A stretch of 35,915 bases of DNA from Christensenella sp. UBA7703. Its GTDB lineage: Bacteria > Bacillota > Clostridia > Christensenellales > CAG-138. Position 1 is the first letter of the stretch. Each line of letters starts with the position of its first letter. Under the pieces are notes generated by a model. That model saw nothing but the letters and a program-made list of their open reading frames with translations, did not search any database and was not told the origin of the DNA. Below, piece by piece: positions 1-6,186 of the stretch. Where the stretch lies: NCBI GenBank assembly GCA_002482505.1, contig DLGD01000042.1:1-35915 (forward strand). Direction: 5' to 3'. Made by a program: the position numbers and the translations under genes.

Positions 1-100
1 GCACTTCCGTCAGCGCCACGCGCACTCCATCGAACGCGCCCAGCACCGCCCGCCCGTTGGATGCACCCAGGTCGAATGCGAGTAGGTTTAATTGTTTCAT
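1..100 (-). CDS. rhaB: Rhamnulokinase-like FGGY carbohydrate kinase (N-terminal fragment, runs off the window)
   Basis: The first 33 codons of a minus-strand gene begin at the ATG at 100. The N-terminus contains LAFDLGASNGRAVLG, the phosphate-1 loop of FGGY/ASKHA sugar kinases. The GASNGR form closely resembles rhamnulokinase (DLGASSGR), which phosphorylates L-rhamnulose. It lies 45 bp downstream of the creatininase-family gene in the same direction, so it may be the next gene of that transcript. A rhamnose mutarotase gene at 12669-12983 supports the rhamnose reading. Only the N-terminus is visible, so another FGGY kinase (fuculokinase, xylulokinase) cannot be excluded. Confidence 0.72.
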   Translation of the reverse strand, partial: MKQLNLLAFDLGASNGRAVLGAFDGVRVALTEV

Positions 101-145
101 GCTTCCACTCCAACAGTCCATTTCGGCTTGATAGGGTTGATGGTT

Positions 146-883
146 TTATTGAATCGCTTCTCTGAGCCATTCCAAGGTGCTAGCTTGCATGTGTTTGCCC
201 AGTTCCATGCTTGCCTGCGTTGCGTTCAAAGCAAACCACTCCGTATTGTCCTTGCAGCGGCTTAAATCCACACGATCGGGATAACACGCCATCATGAGCG
301 AGGTTTCAAACTTGCCCGCGTGATCAAATCCGCCGCAGCGATGCTGCGCTTGCTGTCCGATGAGGGGAATGACCTTGATATAGCTAAACGGATCATCTGC
401 GCCGCCTAACGAATCATAATAGTTTGCGAAATCATTGCTCCCCCACCAGCCCTTTCCGCGGGTTTCCTCCATGTATTCCATGGCGATCCGCTTGGCAGCC
501 TTATGGCAGGCAATCGTCATCGGCATAAGGTTTGCTTCCTCCGTCTGATGATGCGGGATGCAATAGATGTTTTTGATTCCGCCATCGATCATTGACTTCA
601 GGACGCAGTAGATATATTGAAAATAGGCATCCTCGTCGACATGAACATGCCCGACGCAGGGTTTGCAAACCGCATAGCTTGCAACGCCATACCAAATCGG
701 CGGGCAGACGACGATCTCTTTCTCTTTCTCCAGCTCACGCAGGCAGCCCGTAACCACCATCGTGTCGGTTCCGCAAGAGGCATGATGCGCATGGTATTCG
801 ATGGTCCCAATCGGGAGGATGAACGGAACCTTGCGATTCTTTGCATCCTCCAGCTGGTCGTAATACAGATCGATCAATTGCAT
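146..883 (-). CDS. Creatininase-family amidohydrolase
   Basis: This 245-residue protein has the creatininase fold signature. The segment LPIGTIEYHAHHASCGTD (about residues 23-40) carries Glu29, His31 and Asp40, with the spacing of the metal ligands Glu34, His36 and Asp45 of creatininase. DHAGKFETS (187-195) supplies the HAGxxE motif (His188, Glu193). The middle motif, usually GHxxN, is altered to PHHQTEEAN (110-118), so substrate or metal geometry may differ. The family hydrolyses cyclic amides and related substrates; creatinine, 3-dehydro-scyllo-inosose and formamidopyrimidines are known examples. The start is ATG at 883 with GGGGG 8 nt upstream. It follows a creatinase-like M24 gene by 59 bp, with a hairpin between. 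The family is clear; the substrate is not, and the sugar setting argues against taking creatinine literally. Confidence 0.85.
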   Translation of the reverse strand: MQLIDLYYDQLEDAKNRKVPFILPIGTIEYHAHHASCGTDTMVVTGCLRELEKEKEIVVCPPIWYGVASYAVCKPCVGHVHVDEDAYFQYIYCVLKSMIDGGIKNIYCIPHHQTEEANLMPMTIACHKAAKRIAMEYMEETRGKGWWGSNDFANYYDSLGGADDPFSYIKVIPLIGQQAQHRCGGFDHAGKFETSLMMACYPDRVDLSRCKDNTEWFALNATQASMELGKHMQASTLEWLREAIQ

Positions 884-901
884 ATTGTTGTCCCCCTATA
901 G

Positions 902-930
902 CAATACCCGCAATCTAGCTGCGGGTATTG
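902..930. other. Intercistronic hairpin
   Basis: A perfect 11-bp inverted repeat (CAATACCCGCA at 902-912, TGCGGGTATTG at 920-930) with a 7-nt loop lies between the M24 gene and the creatininase-family gene. No T-run follows on the minus strand, so it looks more like an mRNA-stabilising or processing hairpin than a complete terminator. Confidence 0.6.
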
Positions 931-942
931 AGTATATCACAA

Positions 943-2115
943 TCAGAATTCGAGTTCGTAGAGTTCGCCGATTTCCGGGCTAAGCACTTCGCATCCGCTC
1001 TCGGTAACCGCAATACCCTTTTCCCAGCGCACGCCGAAGGTGTCCGCAGAAATAAAGGTGTCCACCTGATACGTCATGTTGGGCTGCAGGAGATAGTCCG
1101 AACTGGTCTCCACCCACGGGGCCTCTACTTCGATCATTCCGGTACCGTGGAGTGGCCCGTAGACGAAGTTATCTTTGAACCCATTGTCACAATAATACTG
1201 ATAGAACTTCTTTGCAATATCGCTGGCCGGAACACCGGCTTTTACTTGCTTTTGCGTCCAGAAGTGTGCCTCGCGTCCGAACAGCACGACATCACGGCGT
1301 TTTCCTTCCAGCTTGCCAAGAATGACGGGATAGCCGATTGCGGCGGAGTAACCATCGATCTTGGCAGAGAGGTTCAGCTGCACGATATCTCCCTTTTGGA
1401 ATACGCGGTAGGACGAGCGAGAGATCGCATGGCGCGTAGAAGCTTCAGAGAACACATACATCGGAAGCCCTTCGTACTCCGCGCCGTTTTCATACACCAC
1501 ACGCTGTGCCACACCGACCATCTGCAGCTCGGTCATGCCGGGCTTGATCTCCTTGATAACCTGTTGGCTGGCAAGCTCCGCAATGCGGTAACCTTCCCGC
1601 AGACAATTGATTTCATTTACGCTCTTGATGGAGCGCAGTTCAACCATAATCTTGTCCGCACGAACGATCTCCGCCTCCGGAAATGCATCTTTAATTCCCT
1701 GCATGATCACAACGGACGTATCCAGATAACTAGCAACGCCGATGCGCAGCTTCTTTCCGGTTACGCCAATCGCCTTAAAGACATCGTGGTACGTATCCGC
1801 TTTCAGTTCAGGATACGCCGGGTCTGCGCCTTCGCGATATTCCTTGAGCACAAAGACCTGATCGATATGTGAGCGGTCGATGCCAAACTCTTTGCTCTCG
1901 GGACCGACCATGAGAGCCGCCTTGCCGCTTGGCGCAATTGCCACGCCGCAACGTTCAAACAGCGGCCAAAAACCTGAAAAATACCGGGCATTGGCATAGT
2001 CCGCTTCATTGGAGTTTACGATGAGTGCGTCGAGTTTTTCGCGCAGCAATATCTTCCCTGCTTTCAACGCGCGCTCGTGATACTCGTGGCTTGGGATACA
2101 GATTGTTCCGTGCAT
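943..2115 (-). CDS. Creatinase-like M24 (pita-bread fold) protein, probably non-peptidase
   Basis: This 390-residue protein has a creatinase N-terminal domain (about 10-155) and an M24 catalytic domain (about 165-385). Two metal-binding aspartates of true aminopeptidases are replaced: KGDIVQLN puts Asn248 where Asp is expected, and DGYSAA puts Ala259 where the second Asp is expected. His323 (PLHGTG) and Glu365 (GVRWEKG) remain, and Asp352 sits where the first Glu of the motif would be. Creatinase, which hydrolyses creatine without metal, has the same losses (GDILSLN, GYYTA) and a general-base His; His229 (STRHAI) is in the right place for that. I infer a metal-independent C-N hydrolase rather than a proline peptidase. 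The ATG at 2115 is preferred to the one at 2136 because AGGAG lies 10 nt upstream of it. It is probably co-transcribed with the creatininase-family gene. Confidence 0.82.
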   Translation of the reverse strand: MHGTICIPSHEYHERALKAGKILLREKLDALIVNSNEADYANARYFSGFWPLFERCGVAIAPSGKAALMVGPESKEFGIDRSHIDQVFVLKEYREGADPAYPELKADTYHDVFKAIGVTGKKLRIGVASYLDTSVVIMQGIKDAFPEAEIVRADKIMVELRSIKSVNEINCLREGYRIAELASQQVIKEIKPGMTELQMVGVAQRVVYENGAEYEGLPMYVFSEASTRHAISRSSYRVFQKGDIVQLNLSAKIDGYSAAIGYPVILGKLEGKRRDVVLFGREAHFWTQKQVKAGVPASDIAKKFYQYYCDNGFKDNFVYGPLHGTGMIEVEAPWVETSSDYLLQPNMTYQVDTFISADTFGVRWEKGIAVTESGCEVLSPEIGELYELEF

Positions 2116-2148
2116 GTGTTTCTCGCTCCTATTCATAATTAATTTTAC

Positions 2149-2164
2149 TTTAAACGTTTCACTT
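2149..2164 (+). promoter_or_regulatory. Candidate operator, site 1 of a shared motif
   Basis: TTTAAACGTTTCACTT differs by one base from the sequence at 10158-10173, and its core is the 8-bp palindrome AAACGTTT. It lies just upstream of the M24 gene, in the region shared with the divergent acetyltransferase gene. The form is typical of LacI-family operators. The LacI-type fusion regulator at 10253-12520 is the obvious candidate to bind it, but this is inference. Confidence 0.5.
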
Positions 2165-2185
2165 ATTATCTAAAAAAAATAGGTG

Positions 2186-2215
2186 TTGCTTTTTGCCATA
2201 TTATTTTAATAAAAT
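2186..2215 (+). promoter_or_regulatory. Possible promoter of the acetyltransferase gene
   Basis: TTGCTT (2186-2191) and TAAAAT (2210-2215) are 18 bp apart on the plus strand, in an AT-rich divergent region about 170 bp before the GTG start at 2386. The match is fair and unsupported by other evidence. Confidence 0.3.
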
Positions 2216-2385
2216 GATTATACCAACTTCCATGATGGAATGCAATACGAAAATTCTCAATCTCGTCCCGTTCCGTTGCCTCTTGATGCTTCTTCGGTGT
2301 TTTTATGCAAACGGTGTTCAAACAGTGGCGAGGTAAAAAATACATCCGTCGCATTTCATTCATCGATCCAGAGGAGATGTTTTTT

Positions 2386-2979
2386 GTGACAGAACAAGAG
2401 AAATGCGCGTGCGGTTTACCCTATGACACACTCTTTGCCGGACGGGAGGAAGCACACCTCGCCTGTGCGGATTTGTGCTATGACTATAACCATACAAGGC
2501 CTTCCGATCTCGCCGCCAGGGAAACGATCATCCGGACGCTCTTTGGAAAAACGGGTGAACGGTTTTATATTGAGCCAAACCTGTTCTGCGGATTCGGGTT
2601 CAACATCGAGATTGGCGAGAACTTCTTCATGAACAACAACGGTGTTCTTGTCGATCCCGGAAAAATTATATTTGGAGATAACGTCTTCATCGGGCCGAAC
2701 TGCTCGTTTTATACGGCGCTGCACCCGCTGGACGCCGCACTTCGCAATCAAAATCTCGAGATCGCACTGCCGATTCATGTCGGCAGCGATGTTTGGTTTG
2801 GCGGAAACTGCGTTGTTCTTCCCGGTGTCACGATTGGAAGCAACGTCGTCATAGGCGCGGGCAGTCTCGTCAATCACGACATTCCGGATGGAGTGGTCGC
2901 CTTTGGCAACCCCTGCAAGGTACGAAGAGCGATTACATCGGCAGATCGGGAACCATATTCCCGCCACTTAGCGGATTGA
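2386..2979 (+). CDS. Sugar O-acetyltransferase (Maa/LacA/NodL type)
   Basis: This is a 197-residue left-handed beta-helix acetyltransferase. The N-terminal Mac domain (about 1-55) reads TEQEKCACGLPYD, like maltose acetyltransferases. Hexapeptide repeats fill about 75-185, including IEIGENFFMNNN, VFIGPNC, VWFGGNCVVLPGVTIG and VVIGAGSLV. The acceptor/catalytic His is expected in FYTALHP. These enzymes transfer acetyl from acetyl-CoA to a sugar 6-hydroxyl. The same frame stays open back to 2305, but GTG at 2386 is preferred because GAGGAG sits 9 nt upstream and the resulting length fits the family. It is followed 39 bp later by the ureidoglycolate-lyase-like gene, probably in the same transcript, and diverges from the M24 gene. 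The sugar specificity is unknown. Confidence 0.9.
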   Translation: MTEQEKCACGLPYDTLFAGREEAHLACADLCYDYNHTRPSDLAARETIIRTLFGKTGERFYIEPNLFCGFGFNIEIGENFFMNNNGVLVDPGKIIFGDNVFIGPNCSFYTALHPLDAALRNQNLEIALPIHVGSDVWFGGNCVVLPGVTIGSNVVIGAGSLVNHDIPDGVVAFGNPCKVRRAITSADREPYSRHLAD

Positions 2980-3018
2980 GTTGAGAAAAGATTCTATTTT
3001 TATAAAGGAGTATCAAAC

Positions 3019-3510
3019 ATGCGAACCATTCCAGTAAAACCGATTTCCCACGAAACCTTTGCCCCGTTTGGCCAGTTTTATCCAATGTCTCATCCAACCG
3101 GACACGCCCTCTGCGGGGAGATCCATCGTTTCTATCCGGATCGATTGACCGCCTCCAGCGCGCACAATGTCGGTTATTCCCCTCTAGTCGTGCAAAAACC
3201 GGAGAAGATGGTCATCACCGCGGTCGAATACCACACGACCACCTGGGAGATGATCTTCCCGCTGGATGACGACATGATCCTTCATGTCGCACCCGCATCC
3301 GGCGGTACGCCGGTGCCGGAGCTGACGCAAGCCTTTCTGGTTCCTGCGCACACATTGGTGAAGATCAACGCGGCAATCTGGCACTTTGCGCCTCTGCCTG
3401 CCGCAAAGGATTCCCTGACTGCGATGATCATCCTACCGGAATGCACCTACGCAAACGACTGCACGGTTGTGAATCTCAAAGAGGATCAATTCTTTGAACT
3501 TGTGATGTAA
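3019..3510 (+). CDS. Ureidoglycolate-lyase-like (AllA-type) cupin-fold protein
   Basis: The protein has 163 residues and starts at ATG 3019 with AAAGGAG 8 nt upstream. The opening IPVKPISHETFAPFGQF matches the start of ureidoglycolate lyase (AllA), as do VEYHTTTWEMIFPLDDDMILHVAP-like and INAAIWHFAPLP stretches (about 73-125). In AllA these hold the conserved His residues of the jelly-roll pocket. AllA releases urea from ureidoglycolate in purine breakdown. No allantoin genes accompany it here, so it may instead act on another C-N or sugar-acid substrate. It shares a transcript with the acetyltransferase and sits opposite the creatinase/creatininase pair, giving three C-N hydrolase-like folds in 3.4 kb. 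Family assignment is moderately firm; the reaction is not assigned. Confidence 0.68.
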   Translation: MRTIPVKPISHETFAPFGQFYPMSHPTGHALCGEIHRFYPDRLTASSAHNVGYSPLVVQKPEKMVITAVEYHTTTWEMIFPLDDDMILHVAPASGGTPVPELTQAFLVPAHTLVKINAAIWHFAPLPAAKDSLTAMIILPECTYANDCTVVNLKEDQFFELVM

Positions 3511-3571
3511 GGCGCAATCAACATCGCGCTTTCGCCCGGAAATGAATAGGATCCATTGATTCCATGCGTAG

Positions 3572-3605
3572 AAAGAACCCGAGGCCATCTGCTTCGGGTT
3601 CTTTT
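3572..3605. terminator. Rho-independent terminator between convergent genes
   Basis: AAGAACCCGA (3573-3582) pairs with TCGGGTTCTT (3594-3603) around an 11-nt loop, and T-residues complete the plus-strand end. It ends the acetyltransferase/AllA-like transcript. Its near-symmetry lets it also serve the minus-strand transporter operon that ends at 3659. Confidence 0.85.
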
Positions 3606-3658
3606 GTTAAGTCTTAAAACGCGTTATCCATCGAATCATCTGAGTGATTCTGTCTTCA

Positions 3659-4627
3659 TCAATCCTTCTTGGAACGGGAGTCGATCAGCACGACGACGAC
3701 GAGAATGATACCCTTCACAACCCATTGCCAATACGTATTGATGCTGACGAGCACCATGATGTTGGTGATCACCTGCAGGAACAGGGCACCGATGACGACG
3801 CCGATGATGCGTCCGCGTCCGCCGGTCAGGGATGTTCCGCCCAGTACCACAATCGTCATGACGTCAAACAAGAGATTATCGCCAAGCGTCACGTTGCCCG
3901 AAAGCGTCTTCGATGTCAGCCCGAGAGCGCCGATCGTGGTCAACAACCCGCACAGCACAAACGCGAGCACCCCGACAAGTTTTGTGTTGATGCCCGAGAG
4001 CTTTGAAGCCTCTTTATTGCCGCCAACAGAGTAGAAGCTTCGCCCCAGCGCGGTATGGCTCGTAAACACGACCAAGATCGCAGCAACAACGATCATTAAA
4101 ATGACGGCAAACGGCACAACGCCCACATACCCCGCGCCAAGGTAATTAAATTCCTCCGGAAGACCGGAGATGGGAAGCGCTCCTGAATAAATATAGTTCA
4201 ATCCCTTAAGCACGTTCATCACAACGAGTGTCGCGATAAACGAGGGCATCTTCCCGTATACAACAAGCAATCCGTTGATCAAGCCGATGAAGGCGGACAT
4301 TGCAGCAACGATCAGCATGGCGGGGAGCATCGGTATGCCCATCTTCACCACAAATCCGGCAAAGAAGATGGAGACGGCGCCAATCGTCGAGGAGATCGAC
4401 ATATCCATCTCACCGATGAGGATGACAAAGAATTCACCCATCGCGATGATAGCGATGAAAGAAGCCTGCCGCAGGATGTTCATGATATTCGCGGTGGTAC
4501 GAAACTGGGGCGAAAACAGGCTGCAGAGGGCAACCAGTATCACAAACAAAATGGCGATCATCCAGTCGTTTAAAAATGCTTTGACGCCACCGGAATATTT
4601 GATTGATTTTTCATTGTACGAACTCAT
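3659..4627 (-). CDS. ABC sugar transporter permease (RbsC/XylH family)
   Basis: This 322-residue membrane protein of the BPD_transp_2 family has about eight to ten hydrophobic segments. It carries the family signature region GGNKEASKLSGINTKLV (about 205-221) and TIVVLGGTSLTGGRGRIIG (263-281), the loop that docks on the ATPase. It would form the channel of a pentose/hexose importer. Its ATG overlaps the ATPase stop by 4 bp (ATGA, 4624-4627), so the two are translationally coupled. It is the last gene of the operon beginning with the rhodopsin-transducer-like protein; a terminator follows at 3572-3605. The substrate is probably a monosaccharide or small glycoside; rhamnose is a guess from nearby rhaB and rhaM. 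Confidence 0.92.
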   Translation of the reverse strand: MSSYNEKSIKYSGGVKAFLNDWMIAILFVILVALCSLFSPQFRTTANIMNILRQASFIAIIAMGEFFVILIGEMDMSISSTIGAVSIFFAGFVVKMGIPMLPAMLIVAAMSAFIGLINGLLVVYGKMPSFIATLVVMNVLKGLNYIYSGALPISGLPEEFNYLGAGYVGVVPFAVILMIVVAAILVVFTSHTALGRSFYSVGGNKEASKLSGINTKLVGVLAFVLCGLLTTIGALGLTSKTLSGNVTLGDNLLFDVMTIVVLGGTSLTGGRGRIIGVVIGALFLQVITNIMVLVSINTYWQWVVKGIILVVVVLIDSRSKKD

Positions 4628-6156
4628 TTCTCTTTCACTCCTAATAAGCTGTTGATGATGACTTCCTGCGTTTTCCTCTCGCCCTCCACCTCATCCATGA
4701 TCTTTCCTTCATACATGATGTAAATGCGGTTACAGAGTCCAATCAGTTCTTCCATCTCCGGGGAAACCAATATGACAGCTTTCCCCTGCTGCGCCAGCTG
4801 ATGGATGAGCGTATAGATTTCAAATTTCGCGCCGATGTCGATGCCGCGCGTGGGTTCATCCAGCAAGAAAATCTCCGTATCGCGCAGCATCCATTTGGCG
4901 ATGACGATCTTCTGCTGATTGCCGCCGGAAAGCTTACGAACGTTTTGCCAGAGAGAGTAATACTTCAGGTTAAGCTTCTCATTGATTTCAAATGCGGCTT
5001 TTGAGGCGGCCTCATGATTCAAAAAGATGCCCAGTTTGCGAAACAGCTTCATGGAAGGAAGCGTCGTGTTGTCCTTGATGTCAAACACCATGTTGAGGCC
5101 AAGCGTACGCCGTTCATCCGGTACAAGCCCCATTCCGGCATGGTTGATCGCCATCTGCGGGCGCGTATAGCGAACCTGCTTGCCTTTGACAAACACCTGC
5201 CCGCTGACAATTTTGTGATTTCCATAGATGGCGTTGATCAGTTCCGTTTTGCCCGCGCCCAGAAGGCCGGCAAGACCTACCACCTCGCCCGCGCGCACAT
5301 GGATGTTGATGTTTTCAAACGCTTTGGGTGCGGTTAGGTTTTTGACCTCCAGCACCACATCGCCGAGCGCTTCGTTGACGGGCGGGTAAGCATTCTTCAG
5401 CTCGCGGCCGATGATCATCTGAATCAGCGCGGGCTTGATCAAACCCTCGACCTCTCCTGTGCTGACGTGCCTGCCGTCGCAGAGCACCGTGTAGCGATCG
5501 CAGCATTCAAAAATCTCGTCCAGGCGATGCGAGATGTAGATGATACCAATCCCGCGCGATTTTAAAATCCCGATCACGCGGAAGATATTCTGGATGTCTT
5601 TTTCTTGCAGCACAGCGGTCAACTCATCAAAGATAACGACCTTGGGGTTATCCAGAATGCACTTTGCCAGCTGGACAATCTGCCGCTCCGCCGTACGCAG
5701 ATGGCAAACAGGGATGTCGAGGTTCACGTCGCACTGCAAAAACTCCATGAGCTCATACGCCCGCTTTTGCAGTTTTTTCCAGTCGATGAATCCCGCTTTG
5801 GTCTCATACCGTCCAACAAACAGGTTCTCGACTCCCGTCATGTCTCCCATCAGGGTAAACTCCTGATGAACGATCGCAATCCCCTTCGTCTGCGACTCAC
5901 GAATGCTGTAGTGCGCAAGGTTGATCGGTTCGCCGTTGACCAGAAGTTCTCCGCCGGTCATTCGGTTTTCGCCCGTAATGCACTTGGACAGCGTGGATTT
6001 GCCGGCACCGTTTTCTCCGACAAGGCCGTGGCATTCGCCCGGCAGCAGGGTGAAGTTTACGTCGTCCAGCGCTTTCACGCCGGGAAACTCCATCGTGCAG
6101 TGCCTTACCTCGATCAAAGGCGTATCCGCCGTATTGTTAGCTAATTGCGTTTTCAT
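4624..6156 (-). CDS. ABC sugar transporter ATPase with two nucleotide-binding domains (RbsA/MglA family)
   Basis: The protein has 510 residues. Domain 1 (about 12-245) has Walker A GENGAGKST, an atypical signature LRTAERQIVQLAK in place of the usual LSxGxxQ, and Walker B VVIFDELTAVL, with Leu for the usual Pro. Domain 2 (about 265-505) has Walker A GLLGAGKT, a canonical LSGGNQQK signature and FLLDEPTRGID. One altered domain and one complete domain is common in this family. It powers the RbsC-type permease encoded immediately downstream (4-bp overlap). The gene lies 30 bp after the glycoside hydrolase gene, inside the same operon. The start ATG has only a distant GGAG (13 nt), so coupling to the upstream gene may aid initiation. 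Confidence 0.93.
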   Translation of the reverse strand: MKTQLANNTADTPLIEVRHCTMEFPGVKALDDVNFTLLPGECHGLVGENGAGKSTLSKCITGENRMTGGELLVNGEPINLAHYSIRESQTKGIAIVHQEFTLMGDMTGVENLFVGRYETKAGFIDWKKLQKRAYELMEFLQCDVNLDIPVCHLRTAERQIVQLAKCILDNPKVVIFDELTAVLQEKDIQNIFRVIGILKSRGIGIIYISHRLDEIFECCDRYTVLCDGRHVSTGEVEGLIKPALIQMIIGRELKNAYPPVNEALGDVVLEVKNLTAPKAFENINIHVRAGEVVGLAGLLGAGKTELINAIYGNHKIVSGQVFVKGKQVRYTRPQMAINHAGMGLVPDERRTLGLNMVFDIKDNTTLPSMKLFRKLGIFLNHEAASKAAFEINEKLNLKYYSLWQNVRKLSGGNQQKIVIAKWMLRDTEIFLLDEPTRGIDIGAKFEIYTLIHQLAQQGKAVILVSPEMEELIGLCNRIYIMYEGKIMDEVEGERKTQEVIINSLLGVKEK

Positions 6157-6186
6157 TGCGTTAATGGTGCTCCAATCCCTTCCTGT

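Noticed and set aside
928..1872. A 314-codon plus-strand open frame opposite the M24 gene
   Set aside because: It is the complement of a well-supported gene, with no start signal or domain.
146..2115. A genuine creatinine-degradation operon
   Set aside because: Only the two fold families match. The central creatininase motif is altered, no sarcosine oxidase, urease or creatine transporter is present, and the neighbours are sugar genes.
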